Shown: positions 37,080 through 48,278 of the stretch, in pieces
How the letters are laid out: every line of letters begins with the position of its first letter
Numbering within the stretch: the stretch's first letter is position 1
DNA from: Pseudomonas xantholysinigenes
GTDB lineage: Bacteria; Pseudomonadota; Gammaproteobacteria; Pseudomonadales; Pseudomonadaceae
NCBI RefSeq assembly: GCF_014268885.2
Contig: NZ_CP077095.1
Coordinates: 746,001 to 810,000, forward strand
Direction: 5' to 3'
Length of the DNA stretch: 64,000 nucleotides
Notes under the pieces: model-generated
What the model was told of the DNA's origin: nothing
What the model saw: only the letters and a program-made list of their open reading frames with translations
Databases searched by the model: none
Position numbers and translations under genes: made by a program

Positions 37080-38474
37080 TCAGTCCCAGGCTTGCTCGTC
37101 GTCGCGCTTGCGCTTGGCGCCACTGCGCTTGCGTTTGCGTGGCCCGGCAGTGGTGCTGGCGCCATCGTCGCGGCTGCCCAGCTCGCGGATCATGTCGCGG
37201 CGCTGGCTGTCGTTGGCGTCCTGGTAGTCGGTCCACCATTCGCCCAGGCCGTCGGTTTCCTCGCCGGCGCTTTCACGCAACAACAGGAAATCGTAGCCGG
37301 CGCGGAAGCGTGGGTTGTCCAGCATCGCATCGGCGCGCTTGCCGCTGCGCCGTGGCAGGCGCTCCTGCATGTCCCAGATCTCGCGGATCGGCAGGGTGAA
37401 GCGCTTGGGAATGGCGATGCGTTGGCACTGTTCGGCGATCAGGTCGTGAGCCGCGCCGTTCATGGCCGGGATCGGTGGTACGCCCTGGCTCTGCAGGTAC
37501 AGCACGCGGCCTGGCAGGGCCGGCCACAGCAGGGCGGCGAACAGGAAGGCCGGGGTGACCGGCTTGCCCTGCTTGACGCGCAGGTCGGTGTTGCTCAGGG
37601 CCTGGCTGATCAGGGTGTGGGTGTAGGTCGGGCGCTCTTCCAGGGCGTGGCTGCTGGCTGGGAACAGTGGCTCGAACAGCTCCAGGTCGACCAGCATCTC
37701 GAAGGTGATCGCGCCCTGGCCGTTGAGGAACAGCTTCAGGCTCTCTTCGAACAGCCGCGCTGGCGGGATGTCGCGCAGCATAGGTGCCAGCTCGCGGATC
37801 GGCGCCACCGTGTGCTTCTCGATGCCGAAGTTCAGCTTGGCGGCGAAACGCACTGCCCGCAGCATGCGTACCGGGTCTTCCTGGTAGCGCTGGGTCGGGT
37901 CGCCGATCAGGCGCAGCAGGCGGTTGCGGATGTCGTGGACACCGTTGGCGTAGTCGAGAATGCGCTCGCTGACCGGATCGTAGTACAGGGCGTTGATGGT
38001 GAAGTCGCGGCGCTGCGCGTCTTCTTCCAGGGTGCCGTAGACGTTATCGCGCAGGATGCGACCGCTGGCGTTGTGCGACGAGCGGTGGCTGTCGGCCTGG
38101 TCTTCATCGGAGTGCGGGGCACGGAAGGTGGCGACTTCGATGATCTCGCGGCCGAAATGAATATGGACCAGCTTGAAGCGCCGGCCAATGATTCGGGCAT
38201 TGCGAAACTCCGCGCGGACCTGTTCGGGCGTGGCGCTGGTGGCGACGTCGAAGTCCTTGGGGGGGATGCCTAGCAACAGGTCGCGCACGCAGCCGCCGAC
38301 CAGGTAGGCCTGATAACCGGCCGCCTGCAGACGTTCGACGATGCTCACGGCATGACGGCTGAACTGGCTGCGTTGCAGCGAGTGCTGGCTCTTGTTGATC
38401 ACTTCAGGCGTGGTGCGCCTGTGGTGCTGGCCACGGACGGGCGGGCGGAACGACTGGAACAGCTTCTTCAGCAT
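37080..38474 (-). CDS. pcnB: Poly(A) polymerase I
   Basis: PcnB adds poly(A) tails that promote RNA decay. The 464-residue product has the nucleotidyltransferase signature YLVGGCVRDLLLGIPPKDFD (about 57-76) with DFD metal ligands, the RRDFTINALYY motif, and the basic C-terminal tail (KRKRSGAKRKRDDE). ATG 38474 is preferred over the in-frame GTG 38483, although no clear Shine-Dalgarno supports either. It lies directly downstream of crcZ, the location known for pseudomonads. Confidence 0.94.
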   Translation of the reverse strand: MLKKLFQSFRPPVRGQHHRRTTPEVINKSQHSLQRSQFSRHAVSIVERLQAAGYQAYLVGGCVRDLLLGIPPKDFDVATSATPEQVRAEFRNARIIGRRFKLVHIHFGREIIEVATFRAPHSDEDQADSHRSSHNASGRILRDNVYGTLEEDAQRRDFTINALYYDPVSERILDYANGVHDIRNRLLRLIGDPTQRYQEDPVRMLRAVRFAAKLNFGIEKHTVAPIRELAPMLRDIPPARLFEESLKLFLNGQGAITFEMLVDLELFEPLFPASSHALEERPTYTHTLISQALSNTDLRVKQGKPVTPAFLFAALLWPALPGRVLYLQSQGVPPIPAMNGAAHDLIAEQCQRIAIPKRFTLPIREIWDMQERLPRRSGKRADAMLDNPRFRAGYDFLLLRESAGEETDGLGEWWTDYQDANDSQRRDMIRELGSRDDGASTTAGPRKRKRSGAKRKRDDEQAWD

Positions 38475-38594
38475 GGGATGCACTGTTTGAAGGAATGTTC
38501 GGCCAAGGATAGGAGAATGGCCGCATGATGGGCGGGGATTCTAGCATTTACTCGAGGAATCGTGTAGGCGGTATGCCAAGAGGTGATGCAGGCG

Positions 38595-38970
38595 GGAGAA
38601 ACGACATGAGGAGCCGAAGCTCCCCATCAAGTCGTTGCGTGCTCTTATTGTTTTTTTGTCGGGCTTCTTGTTTTTGTTGAGTGCCCTGCCCACAAATCCA
38701 AACGCTTGTGAGCGACCCCCAAACCAGGGGTGAAGAGCAAACGGATTGCTTTGGTCGCCGAGTTGATGCTGACCTTACGGTCCAATCAGTTCAGGTGCTG
38801 CTTTTAAGTGCAGTTTTTGTTGTTCTCTGCCTGATCGTGGGGCAAGCCCCAAACACAACGCCTCTCCAAAAGAATCAGTTAGCTGCGCCTCCGCCGTCTT
38901 GTTCTTATTGTGCGTGAGCCGTTTCGTCTTGTTCTTATTCTGAGTTGCAGTGCTTGTTATTGTTCTTGTA
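38595..38970 (-). ncRNA. crcZ: CrcZ small RNA (Hfq/Crc-sequestering)
   Basis: CrcZ binds Hfq (with Crc) through A-rich CA motifs and relieves carbon catabolite repression. The minus strand between cbrB and pcnB has at least six such motifs, AAGAACAATAACAA type, at about 38954-38968, 38927-38940, 38897-38911, 38813-38826, 38663-38680 and 38643-38657. The 5' end is set by the sigma-54 promoter just upstream, predicting +1 near 38970. The 3' end is a long stem-loop at 38600-38636 (GGGGAGC-TTCG-GCTCC core). The position and length near 375 nt match known CrcZ. Ends are accurate to a few bases. Confidence 0.93.
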
Positions 38971-38980
38971 CCAGACATAT

Positions 38981-38997
38981 AGCAGATGCCGTGCCAA
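38981..38997 (-). promoter_or_regulatory. Sigma-54 promoter of crcZ
   Basis: On the minus strand TTGGCACG-GCAT-CTGCT has GG (38995-38994) and GC (38983-38982) 12 bases apart, the -24/-12 pattern. It places the CrcZ start near 38970. Confidence 0.92.
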
Positions 38998-39071
38998 CTT
39001 TTGAAAATCCAATGAAACCGGGGCTTTCGTCGATTCTGGCCGGGTGCGGGGGCGGGCAAATGTAGAAATTT

Positions 39072-39146
39072 CGTTACCGTACGCCTCGGCGGATGTTACG
39101 CCGAAGGGCAGAGGTAACAGATTTTTGCGGGAACTGATCTGTTACC
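39072..39146 (-). promoter_or_regulatory. CbrB upstream activating sites for crcZ
   Basis: TGTTAC-N14-GTAACA (39094-39119) is the dyad I recall as the CbrB site. A further half-site GTTACC lies at 39072, and TGTTACC at 39140 forms a second dyad with GGTAACAGA (39113). The cluster is about 100-175 bp upstream of the predicted crcZ start, the usual enhancer distance. cbrB, the likely activator, is the next gene upstream. Confidence 0.82.
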
Positions 39147-39175
39147 TCGGGGTGGGCGTTGGTGGTGCCGGCCCT

Positions 39176-39298
39176 TTCGCGGGCAAGCCCGCTCCCACAG
39201 GTATCGCACAGGGTGAGATTGCTATGGGGGCCACTGCCTTGCTGAGATTGGCCCCTGTGGGAGTGGGCTTGCCCACGCACACCGGCGCAGCCGGTGCC
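39176..39298. repeat. REP palindrome pair, family A
   Basis: TTCGCGGGCAAGCCCGCTCC (39176) and CCCCTGTGGGAGTGGGCTTG (39252) are inverted family A units, the second with several substitutions, followed by an ACCGGCGCAGCCGGT stem. The pair separates cbrB from the CbrB sites of crcZ. Confidence 0.82.
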
Positions 39299-39396
39299 AG
39301 GCCACTGCATCGCCTGGTTCGCCAGCACGGCTGGAGCACGGGGTTTGAGGTGGGCTTGTTCGCGAGGTGGTCGCAAAGGCTGGGGGAACAGAGGCT

Positions 39397-39418
39397 GGGC
39401 AGGAGGGACCTCCTGCCC
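39397..39418 (-). terminator. Perfect 10-bp hairpin after cbrB
   Basis: GGGCAGGAGG (39397-39406) pairs with CCTCCTGCCC (39409-39418) across two bases, immediately after the cbrB stop. There is little T-run on the minus strand, so it may act as an mRNA stabiliser rather than a strong terminator. Confidence 0.6.
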
Positions 39419-39425
39419 GATCAGA

Positions 39426-40871
<1,446 letters not shown>

Positions 40872-40875
40872 TGAT

Positions 40876-43845
40876 TCAATTCTCTCGACGGTCTCGAATT
40901 TCAGGGGACGTCGCTACGACATGCCGGGGCAGGGTCACGCGGATCCGGGTACCACGTTGGCGCTCGATGTCGGCCGGGCTGTCGATGGTGATTTGCCCAT
41001 AATGCTCTTCCACGATGGAATAGACCAGAGCGAGCCCCAGTCCGGTGCCTTCGCCCGGGTCCTTGGTGGTAAAGAAGGGTTCGAAGAGGCGGTCCATGAT
41101 GCTTTTCGGAATGCCGCTGCCTTCGTCCTCGACGATCAGGTCCACGGTGTGCTCGCTGCTTTCGCTGCGCACGCGCACGGCGCTGCCGGGGGGCGAGGCG
41201 TCGCGGGCATTGGAGAGCAGGTTGATCAGCACCTGGGCCAGGCGTTGCGGGTCACCTTCGACCCAGTGTTGCGGGTCGCAGAGGTTGAAGAACTGTACTT
41301 CGAAATTGCGCCGGTTCAACGCCAGCAGACCAATGGCGTCCTGCGCCACTTCGGCCAGGCACACTGGCTCTTCGCTGTTCTGCTGGCTGCCGCCGGCGTG
41401 GGCGAAGCTCATCAGCGACTGGACGATGCGTGATACGCGCTTGGTCTGCTCGAGGATCTGGCTGGACAGCTCGATCAGCTCGCCGTCGCCCTCGCGCTCT
41501 TCGCGCAGGTTCTGTGCCAGGCAGGCGATGCCGGTGATCGGGTTGCCGATCTCGTGGGCCACGCCGGCGGCCAGGCGGCCGATGCTGGCCAGGCGCTCGG
41601 AGTGCACCAGCTTGTCTTCCAGGGCCTGGGTTTCGGTCAGGTCTTCGACCAGCAGCACCAGGCCGCTGTTGCCGGGGGCCAGCGGCTCGTCGATGGCCGC
41701 CTTGTGCAGGTTGAGCCAACGTGGTTGGCCGTCGAGGGCCAGGCGTTGCTTGTGTAGGTGTTCGTCGGGCACGTTGATGAACCCTTGCAGCAGCCCGCGC
41801 CAAGGCTCGGCGATGGTCACCAGGCGTGAGCCGACCACGTGCTTGGCGGCGATCCCGGTGAGCTCTTCCATGGCCTTGTTCCACATCAGGATCTCCTGGT
41901 CCTTGGCCAGCGAGCAGACGCCCATGGGCAGCTCCTGCAAGGTCTGGCGGTGGTAGCGGCGCAGGGCGTCGAGCTCGGCGGCAAGGCCGGTCAGGCGCGA
42001 GTGGTAGTCCTCGAGGCGGCTTTCGATGAAGTGAATGTCCTCGGTGACGTAGTTTTCGTTGCCGGACTTGTAGGGCAGGAAGGTCTCGACCATGTCCTGG
42101 GCCACGCTGGGGCCCATCAGGCCGGAGAGGTTGGCCTCGATGCGGTCGCGCAGGCGGCGCAGCGCATAAGGGCGGCGCTCGTCGAAGGGCAGGTAGAGGT
42201 CGCGCAGGGCCTGCTCGACTTCCTTCTGCGCGGCCTTGGCGCCCAGCGGCTTGGCCAGCTGGGTGGCGAACTCCTGGGGCGAGGCGGCGTGCAGTTCGCG
42301 GCGTTGCGGCCGGCGCACGTTGTCCACCGCGCAGGCCTCGGCGGCGCTAACTTCTTCGCTGCTGGCGTTGGTGAACAGCGAGATCAGGGTGAACAGCAGG
42401 ACGTTGGCCGCCAGCGAGGCGATGGCCGCCATGTGCCAGCTGGTGTCGTCCAGCACGTAGATCATGTCCAGCAGCGGGATGTAGAAGCCCTGCAGATTGC
42501 CCAGCAGCGGCAGCAGCATGGTCACCATCCACACCAGGGTGCCGGCCAGCAGGCCGGCGATGAAACCGCGGCGGTTGGCGGTCGGCCAGTACAGCACCGA
42601 GAGTACGCCGGGCAGGAACTGCAAGGTGGCGACGAAGGCGACGATGCCCAGGTTGGCCAGGCTCTGGTGGTTGCTCTGGGTGAGGTAGAAGATGAAACCG
42701 GCGGTGATGATGGCGACGATCAGCGCCCGGCGTGTCCACTTCAGCCAGCGGTAGATGTTGCCTTCGGCTGGTGGCTGGTACAGCGGCAGCACCAGGTGGT
42801 TCAGGGCCATGCCCGACAGGGCCAGGGTGGTGACGATGATCAGGCCGCTGGCGGCCGACAGCCCGCCGATGTAGGCCAGCAAGGCCAGTGCCTGGTTGTC
42901 GGCGGCAATGCCCAGGCCCAGGGTGAAGTACTCGGGGTTGGTGCTGGCGCCCAGGCGCAGACCGGCCCACAGGACCAGCGGCACGGCCAGGCTCATCAGC
43001 AGCAGGAATAGCGGCAGGCCCCAGCTGGCGCTGACCAGCGCGCGGGGGCTGAGGTTTTCGGTGAAGGCCATGTGGTACATGTGCGGCATGACGATCGCTG
43101 AGGCGAAGAACACCAGCAGCAAGGTGCGCCACGGGCCTTCCTGCAAGGGCGTGTGCAGCGCGGCGAGGGCGGTCTGGTTCTGCAGCAGCCAGACCTCCAG
43201 GCCATGGGGGCCGCCGAACACGCCATACAGCGCGTACAGGCCGATACCGCCCAGGGCCACCAGCTTGATCACCGATTCGAAGGCGATGGCGAACACCAGG
43301 CCCTCGTGCTTTTCGCGGGTGGCGATATGGCGCGAGCCGAAGAAGATGGTGAACAGGATGATCAGCGCGCAGAAGGCGAAGGCTACCCGTGCCTTGACCG
43401 GCTCGCCGGTGAGGATGCTGATCGAGTCGGCCACTGCCTGGATTTGTAACGCCAGCAACGGCAGCACACCGATCAGCATGATCACCGTGGTCAGCGCGCC
43501 GGCCCAGGTGCTGCGAAAGCGAAACGCCAGCAGGTCGGCCAGCGACGAGAGCTGGTAGGTGCGGGTGATCTTGAGGATCGGGTAGAGCAACACTGGGGCC
43601 AGCAGGAACGCGCCGGACACCCCGAGGTAACAGGCGAGGAAGCCGTAGCCATACTGGTAGGCCAGGCCGACCGAGCCGTAGAAGGCCCAGGCACTGGCGT
43701 AGACGCCCAGCGACAGGGTGTAGGTCAGGGGGTGGCGAATGACCGCGCGCGGGATCAGCCCGCGTTCGCTGATCCAGGCCACGCCGAACAGCACCAGCAG
43801 GTAGGCGGCGCTGATCAGGATCATCTGGGTCAGGCTAAAGCTCAT
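40876..43845 (-). CDS. cbrA: Sensor histidine kinase CbrA with transporter-like sensor module
   Basis: CbrA phosphorylates CbrB. The 989-residue protein begins with a multi-helix SLC5/sodium-solute symporter-like domain (about residues 5-490), then a linker/STAC-like region, a PAS-like segment ([15 protein letters not shown]), the H-box [18 protein letters not shown] with the phospho-His, and the HATPase with [19 protein letters not shown] 43845 is preferred over ATG 43851: ACGAG sits 6 nt before the former and abuts the latter. It overlaps the end of cbrX, which points to translational coupling. Confidence 0.95.
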   Translation of the reverse strand: MSFSLTQMILISAAYLLVLFGVAWISERGLIPRAVIRHPLTYTLSLGVYASAWAFYGSVGLAYQYGYGFLACYLGVSGAFLLAPVLLYPILKITRTYQLSSLADLLAFRFRSTWAGALTTVIMLIGVLPLLALQIQAVADSISILTGEPVKARVAFAFCALIILFTIFFGSRHIATREKHEGLVFAIAFESVIKLVALGGIGLYALYGVFGGPHGLEVWLLQNQTALAALHTPLQEGPWRTLLLVFFASAIVMPHMYHMAFTENLSPRALVSASWGLPLFLLLMSLAVPLVLWAGLRLGASTNPEYFTLGLGIAADNQALALLAYIGGLSAASGLIIVTTLALSGMALNHLVLPLYQPPAEGNIYRWLKWTRRALIVAIITAGFIFYLTQSNHQSLANLGIVAFVATLQFLPGVLSVLYWPTANRRGFIAGLLAGTLVWMVTMLLPLLGNLQGFYIPLLDMIYVLDDTSWHMAAIASLAANVLLFTLISLFTNASSEEVSAAEACAVDNVRRPQRRELHAASPQEFATQLAKPLGAKAAQKEVEQALRDLYLPFDERRPYALRRLRDRIEANLSGLMGPSVAQDMVETFLPYKSGNENYVTEDIHFIESRLEDYHSRLTGLAAELDALRRYHRQTLQELPMGVCSLAKDQEILMWNKAMEELTGIAAKHVVGSRLVTIAEPWRGLLQGFINVPDEHLHKQRLALDGQPRWLNLHKAAIDEPLAPGNSGLVLLVEDLTETQALEDKLVHSERLASIGRLAAGVAHEIGNPITGIACLAQNLREEREGDGELIELSSQILEQTKRVSRIVQSLMSFAHAGGSQQNSEEPVCLAEVAQDAIGLLALNRRNFEVQFFNLCDPQHWVEGDPQRLAQVLINLLSNARDASPPGSAVRVRSESSEHTVDLIVEDEGSGIPKSIMDRLFEPFFTTKDPGEGTGLGLALVYSIVEEHYGQITIDSPADIERQRGTRIRVTLPRHVVATSPEIRDRREN

Positions 43846-44011
43846 CGGCATCTCGTTGGCTCTGCAGGATGAAGGTGACGACGATCAGGATCAGCCAGAG
43901 CAGGTAAGGGCGATACCAGGCTCCGGTCGGTTCGATCCACCAGTCCATGATGGCCGGGGAGAACAGGTAGATCCCCACGACCAGAAGCAGGACCAAACGA
44001 TAGATGTACAT
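43835..44011 (-). CDS. cbrX: CbrX, 58-residue membrane micro-protein overlapping cbrA
   Basis: On the minus strand ATG 44011 opens a 58-codon frame ending at TAG 43835. It encodes MYIYRLVLLLVVGIYLF, a Trp-rich loop (MDWWIEPTGAWYRPY) and a second helix LLWLILIVVTFIL, ending SQRDADEL. Two membrane helices are predicted. It overlaps the cbrA start by 11-17 nt, so cbrX translation could feed into cbrA. A small gene of this kind is described upstream of cbrA in P. putida as cbrX. The molecular function is not established. Confidence 0.85.
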   Translation of the reverse strand: MYIYRLVLLLVVGIYLFSPAIMDWWIEPTGAWYRPYLLWLILIVVTFILQSQRDADEL

Positions 44012-44312
44012 GCTGGCCTCGAGGGTTGGGCGCTGCGGGTTTGGACTTATTATTGGCGCAAATGATGGCGGCGATGCTAGCGGGAATCGGTGGTGTTCGC
44101 CAAGGGTTTGAATTTGTTCGGCTTTTGATCTTTGTGAAACGCAGGGCTTGCTGTCTTGCGCGGTCCCTGTAGGAGCGGCCTTGTGTCGCGATGGGGCGCG
44201 TAGCGGCCCCAGGTTTTCAGTGTTTCCTCAGATATTGCCGGGGCTGCTTTGCAGCCCATCGCGACACAAGGCCGCTCCTACAGGGACCGCGTAGGCCGGT
44301 CGGACCAGGGCA
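44012..44312. other. cbrX upstream region and family B repeat, no gene
   Basis: The 301 bp between cbrX and gluQ hold an AT-rich tract next to cbrX (CTTATTATTGG), which probably contains the cbrXAB promoter, and the family B REP pair at 44165-44286 near the gluQ stop. I see no coding signal. Confidence 0.6.
44165..44286. repeat. REP-like palindrome pair, family B
   Basis: CCCTGTAGGAGCGGCCTTGT from 44165 and the inverted GGCCGCTCCTACAGGG ending at 44286, with an inner GGGGCTGC-TTT-GCAGCCC stem. It is the same family as 32678-32809. Confidence 0.88.
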
Positions 44313-45200
44313 TTAATGCAGTTCAGCCTCGGGCACTGTCATTTGCCGGGCAATATTCTCCGGCCGCCACTGCTGCCTGGCCACGGCAAGCACCTCGGCC
44401 GGGCTGGCGCCCGCCAGCGCCGGATCGGTCTGCTGGCCAAGCGCGCGCAGCGCCCGCAACAGCAACGGCGTTGCCTGGTCAGCATCCAGCGGCGGCGAAC
44501 GGTACGACTTGCCCAGCTTGTGCCCGTCGGGCTGCACGATCAGCGGAATATGCAGGTAGCGCGGTTGGGAAAAACCCAGCAACTCCTGCAGGTACAGCTG
44601 GCGTGGCGTGTTGTCGAGCAGGTCGGCCCCACGCACGATATCGGTGACGCCCTGCCAGGCATCGTCCAGTACCACCGCCAGCTGGTAGGCATAGAGCCCA
44701 TCGCGACGCTGGATGACAAAATCGCCCACCTCGCGGCCCAGGTGCTGTTCGAACGGGCCCTGGACGCGGTCGCTGAAGCGGTAGATCAGCTCCGGTACTC
44801 GCAGGCGGATCGCCGCGCCTTCGCGGGCATGGCCGGCATTGCGGCAAAAGCCCGGGTAGATGCCGTTGTGGCCTTCGAGTTGCTTGCGCGAGCAGGTGCA
44901 GGCGTAGGCCAGGCCCATGTTGAACAGGCGCTCGACCACTGCGGCGTAGGCGTCATGGCGCTGGCTCTGGAACACCACTTCGCCATCCCACTCCAGCCCG
45001 TAGCGCTCCAGGGTCTGCAGGATCGCGTCACGGGCGCCGGGCATTTCCCGGGGTGGGTCGGTGTCTTCCATGCGCAGTAGCCAGCGGCCACCGACCGCGC
45101 GGGCATCGAGCCAGGAGGCGAGGGCGGCGACCAGCGAGCCGAAGTGCAGGAAACCACTGGGGGTGGGGGCGAAGCGGCCGATGTAGCGGGAGTCGGTCAT
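44313..45200 (-). CDS. gluQ: Glutamyl-Q tRNA(Asp) synthetase
   Basis: GluQ, a truncated GluRS paralogue, glutamylates queuosine in tRNA-Asp. The 295-residue product has the HIGH-like RFAPTPSGFLHFGSLVAA, Cys-rich zinc ligands (YACTCSRKQL and FCRNAGH) and a changed KMSKS (GHKLGKSY). It lacks the anticodon-binding domain, as the family does. ATG 45200 gives MTDSRYIGRFAPTPSG. It lies downstream of dksA across a terminator, a known arrangement in gammaproteobacteria. Confidence 0.95.
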   Translation of the reverse strand: MTDSRYIGRFAPTPSGFLHFGSLVAALASWLDARAVGGRWLLRMEDTDPPREMPGARDAILQTLERYGLEWDGEVVFQSQRHDAYAAVVERLFNMGLAYACTCSRKQLEGHNGIYPGFCRNAGHAREGAAIRLRVPELIYRFSDRVQGPFEQHLGREVGDFVIQRRDGLYAYQLAVVLDDAWQGVTDIVRGADLLDNTPRQLYLQELLGFSQPRYLHIPLIVQPDGHKLGKSYRSPPLDADQATPLLLRALRALGQQTDPALAGASPAEVLAVARQQWRPENIARQMTVPEAELH

Positions 45201-45222
45201 GGATTGCGCAGCTATATAAATG

Positions 45223-45246
45223 AAAACGGGGCGCATGATGCGCCCC
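45223..45246 (-). terminator. Intrinsic terminator between dksA and gluQ
   Basis: On the minus strand GGGGCGCAT-C-ATGCGCCCC (45228-45246) runs into GTTTTC. It separates dksA from gluQ, so gluQ expression depends on readthrough or its own promoter. Confidence 0.85.
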
Positions 45247-45264
45247 GCTCGGGTGGGAAAAGGA

Positions 45265-45708
45265 TCAGCCTTTGCCGACGGTCTTTTCCTTCTTCTCCGC
45301 GATTTCCTTGCAGTCGAAGCACAGGTCGGCGGTAGGGCGGGCCTCGAGGCGACGCAGGCCGATCTCGATGCCACAGGAGTCGCACCAGCCGTATTCGTCG
45401 TCCTTGATCTTGTCGAGGGTTTTGTCGATCTTCTTGATCAGCTTGCGCTCGCGATCGCGGTTGCGCAGCTCCAGGGCGAATTCTTCTTCCTGGCTGGCAC
45501 GGTCGGCCGGGTCGGGGAAGTTGGCTGCTTCGTCCTTCATGTGGTCCACGGTGCGATCGACACTGACCATCAGCTCGCCTTTCCAGGCATTAAGGAGCTT
45601 GGTGAAGTGTTTTTTCATGGGCTCGCCCATGTACTCCTCACCCTTGGTCTCTACGTAAGGCTCGACACCGTACATGGTCTGGACTTTTTGCTTTTCTACG
45701 GTGGACAT
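45265..45708 (-). CDS. dksA: RNA polymerase-binding transcription factor DksA
   Basis: DksA works with ppGpp in the secondary channel of RNA polymerase in the stringent response. The 147-residue product has the coiled coil with acidic tip region (FPDPADRASQEEEFALELRN) and a four-cysteine zinc finger, Cys109, Cys112, Cys130 and Cys133 (CDSCGIEIG and CFDCKEIAEK). ATG 45708 gives MSTVEKQKVQTMYGVEPY. Confidence 0.97.
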   Translation of the reverse strand: MSTVEKQKVQTMYGVEPYVETKGEEYMGEPMKKHFTKLLNAWKGELMVSVDRTVDHMKDEAANFPDPADRASQEEEFALELRNRDRERKLIKKIDKTLDKIKDDEYGWCDSCGIEIGLRRLEARPTADLCFDCKEIAEKKEKTVGKG

Positions 45709-45921
45709 GAATAGACCGCCTCTCACTCATCTGATCCAATGCGCAGGCTTGCTTCCATCTCCGGCGCCCGCCGGCCCTGCGACTGCGAGCCGCCGAACTT
45801 ACCAGATAGATCCAGGGTGCGCTACCCCGCCCTATGCCTGCTATTGACAGCGGCGCGGGCGGCACGTTCGCAGGCCCGCACAGGTAGAATCACCAGTTTA
45901 GACCTAATTGAGAGAAGGCCC

Positions 45922-47094
45922 ATGGCTCAGCCACACAGTGCGCGCAGTCGCGCCATCGAACCCTTCCACGTGATGGCCCTGCTGGCGCGCGCCAACGAGC
46001 TGCAGGCCGCCGGCCACGACGTGATCCACCTGGAGATCGGCGAGCCCGACTTCACCACCGCCGCGCCGATCGTCGCCGCCGGCCAGGCCGCCCTGGCCGC
46101 CGGGCATACCCGCTACACCGCGGCCCGTGGCCTGCCGCAGCTGCGTGAGGCGATCGCCGGGTTCTATGGTCAGCGCTACGGTGTCGACCTCGACCCCGAG
46201 CGCGTACTGATCACCCCGGGCGGCTCTGGTGCGCTGTTGCTGGCCAGTAGCCTGCTGGTCGATCCAGGCAAGCACTGGCTGCTGGCCGACCCAGGCTACC
46301 CGTGCAACCGCCACTTCCTGCGCCTGGTCGAGGGTGGCGCGCAGCTGGTGCCGGTGGGGCCGGACGTCAATTACCAACTGACCGCCGACCTGGTCGAGCG
46401 CTATTGGGACAAGGACACGGTCGGTGCCCTGGTGGCCTCGCCGGCCAACCCGACCGGCACGGTGCTCGACCGTGACGAGTTGGCCAGCCTGTCCATGGCC
46501 ACCCGCGAGCGCCATGGGCACCTGGTGGTCGACGAGATCTATCACGGCCTGACCTACGGCATGGACGCGCCCAGTGTGCTGGAAGTGGACGACCAGGCGT
46601 TTGTCCTGAACAGTTTTTCAAAATATTTCGGCATGACCGGCTGGCGCCTGGGTTGGCTGGTGGCGCCGCCATCGGCGGTCGGCGACCTGGAAAAGCTGGC
46701 ACAGAACCTCTACATCAGTGCCCCGAGCATGGCCCAGCATGCCGCGTTGGCCTGCTTCGAGCCGCAAACCCTGGCGATTCTCGAAGAGCGCCGCGCCGAG
46801 TTCGCCCGGCGTCGCGACTACTTGCTGCCGGCCCTGCGGGCACTGGGCTTCGGCATCGCCGTCGAGCCCCAGGGGGCGTTCTACCTGTATGCCGATATCA
46901 GCGCGTTCGGTGGCGATGCCTTCGCGTTCTGCCGGCATTTCCTCGAGACCGAGCACCTGGCCTTTACTCCGGGCCTGGATTTCGGTCGCCACCAGGCCGG
47001 CCACCATGTGCGGTTTGCCTATACCCAGAGCCTGCCGCGCCTGGAAGAGGCGGTGCAGCGTATCGCCCGTGGCTTGCAGAGCTGGCAGGGCTGA
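45922..47094 (+). CDS. PLP-dependent aminotransferase, class I/II
   Basis: The 390-residue fold-type I aminotransferase contains [13 protein letters not shown] near residue 36, [11 protein letters not shown], and the PLP lysine in [16 protein letters not shown] (about 231-246). The substrate cannot be named. The sequence is closer to the aspartate/alanine-type group than to HisC. ATG 45922 follows GAGAGAAGG. It is divergent from dksA, and sfsA begins 2 bp after its stop, so the two form an operon. Confidence 0.88.
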   Translation: MAQPHSARSRAIEPFHVMALLARANELQAAGHDVIHLEIGEPDFTTAAPIVAAGQAALAAGHTRYTAARGLPQLREAIAGFYGQRYGVDLDPERVLITPGGSGALLLASSLLVDPGKHWLLADPGYPCNRHFLRLVEGGAQLVPVGPDVNYQLTADLVERYWDKDTVGALVASPANPTGTVLDRDELASLSMATRERHGHLVVDEIYHGLTYGMDAPSVLEVDDQAFVLNSFSKYFGMTGWRLGWLVAPPSAVGDLEKLAQNLYISAPSMAQHAALACFEPQTLAILEERRAEFARRRDYLLPALRALGFGIAVEPQGAFYLYADISAFGGDAFAFCRHFLETEHLAFTPGLDFGRHQAGHHVRFAYTQSLPRLEEAVQRIARGLQSWQG

Positions 47095-47096
47095 GC

Positions 47097-47810
47097 ATGC
47101 TGTTTCCCGAACTCGAACAAGCGCGCTTGCTGCGTCGCTACAAACGCTTCCTGGCCGATATCGAACTGGCCAATGGCGAGCAACTGACCATCCACTGCCC
47201 GAACACCGGCTCCATGCTCAACTGCATGCGCGAGGGCGGGCAGGTCTGGTTCAGCCGCTCCAACGACCCCAAGCGCAAGCTGCCCGGCACCTGGGAAATC
47301 AGCGAGACGCCCCAGGGCCGGCTGGCCTGCGTCAATACCGGGCGAGCCAACGCGGTGGTCGAGGAGGCACTGCGTGCCGGGCTCATCAGCGAACTGGCCG
47401 GCTTCATCACGCTCAAGCGCGAAGTGCCCTACGGCGAGGAGCGCAGCCGGATCGACTTCTATCTGGAGTTCGCTGACGGCAGCAAGGCCTATGTCGAGGT
47501 CAAGAGTGTGACCCTGGGTTATCCGGACACGCCGGTGGCGGCCTTCCCCGACGCCGTTACCCAGCGCGGCGCCAAGCACCTGCGCGAGCTGGCGGCCCTG
47601 GCTCGGCAAGGGATTCGCGCGGTGCAACTGTATTGTGTGAACCTGACCGGCATAGAGGCGGTGCGCCCGGCCGAGGAAATCGACGCCGCCTACGCCCAGG
47701 CGTTGCGCGCCGCGGTGGCGGAGGGTGTCGAGGTGCTGGCCTATGGCACGCGCCTGGATGCCCGGCAATTGGTCATTGATCGCCCGTTGCCGGTATTGCT
47801 GACCCGCTGA
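47097..47810 (+). CDS. sfsA: Sugar fermentation stimulation protein SfsA homologue
   Basis: The 237-residue product matches the SfsA family: [20 protein letters not shown] with an OB-fold like N terminus, [10 protein letters not shown], and a nuclease-like core [20 protein letters not shown] with D-ExK residues. A DNA-binding role has been proposed; the function is uncertain. Its last 38 bp overlap the 3' end of the convergent Rieske gene. Confidence 0.93.
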   Translation: MLFPELEQARLLRRYKRFLADIELANGEQLTIHCPNTGSMLNCMREGGQVWFSRSNDPKRKLPGTWEISETPQGRLACVNTGRANAVVEEALRAGLISELAGFITLKREVPYGEERSRIDFYLEFADGSKAYVEVKSVTLGYPDTPVAAFPDAVTQRGAKHLRELAALARQGIRAVQLYCVNLTGIEAVRPAEEIDAAYAQALRAAVAEGVEVLAYGTRLDARQLVIDRPLPVLLTR

Positions 47811-48117
47811 GCCAGATGCCCTGGCTGTCTTCCTGGCAGCCCAGGACATCCAGCCATTGGCCCTCGCACGGGCCGGCCACGCATTCGCCACTTTCTATAA
47901 GGAACAACGCCCCGTGATGGGCGCAGTGGATCAGGCTCGCGCTGTCGTCGAGGAACCGCTCCGGTGCCCAGTTGAGCGGGATGCCCCGGTGCGGGCAACG
48001 ATTGCGATACAGATGGACCTTGCCTTGGCGGCGCACGCCGAACAGCGGCTCGCCAGCTACGCTGAAGGCGCGGCTGTGGCCTTCGGCGAGGTCGCTGGAG
48101 GCGCAGAGAAAATGCAT
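47773..48117 (-). CDS. Small Rieske [2Fe-2S] protein
   Basis: The 114-residue product is a stand-alone Rieske domain: the two Cys-His ligand pairs are CPHRG (about residues 41-45) and CAHHGALF (about 64-71). It probably acts as an electron carrier or as a small oxygenase ferredoxin; the partner is unknown. It is divergent from hmuT across a Fur-type region, so iron control is possible. The 3' end overlaps sfsA by 38 bp. Confidence 0.88.
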   Translation of the reverse strand: MHFLCASSDLAEGHSRAFSVAGEPLFGVRRQGKVHLYRNRCPHRGIPLNWAPERFLDDSASLIHCAHHGALFLIESGECVAGPCEGQWLDVLGCQEDSQGIWLSGSAIPATGDQ

Positions 48118-48160
48118 GGGCAGGGCTTCTTCCGGTCAAGTCGTGTGACAAAGGGATGGC

Positions 48161-48190
48161 TTGACGCTTCAATGCGAATAATTATCAAAT
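48161..48190 (+). promoter_or_regulatory. hmuTUV promoter with Fur-box-like sequence
   Basis: TTGACG (48161-48166) and TATCAA (48183-48188) are spaced 16 bp apart. The spacer and -10 include GAATAATTATCAAA (48176-48189), a partial match to the Fur consensus. Iron repression of the heme genes would be expected. Confidence 0.5.
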
Positions 48191-48278
48191 TGCCGCATGC
48201 GTCGCGCCAGGCTGTCTATGGTGCGCAACTGCGCCGCCGGCCACAAGGTTGGCGACCTGCCTTCTGTAAAGGAACCCG

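Noticed and set aside
38681..38917. Short plus-strand ORF of 78 codons in the cbrB-pcnB gap
   Set aside because: It lies fully antisense to CrcZ and shows no Shine-Dalgarno or conserved pattern.
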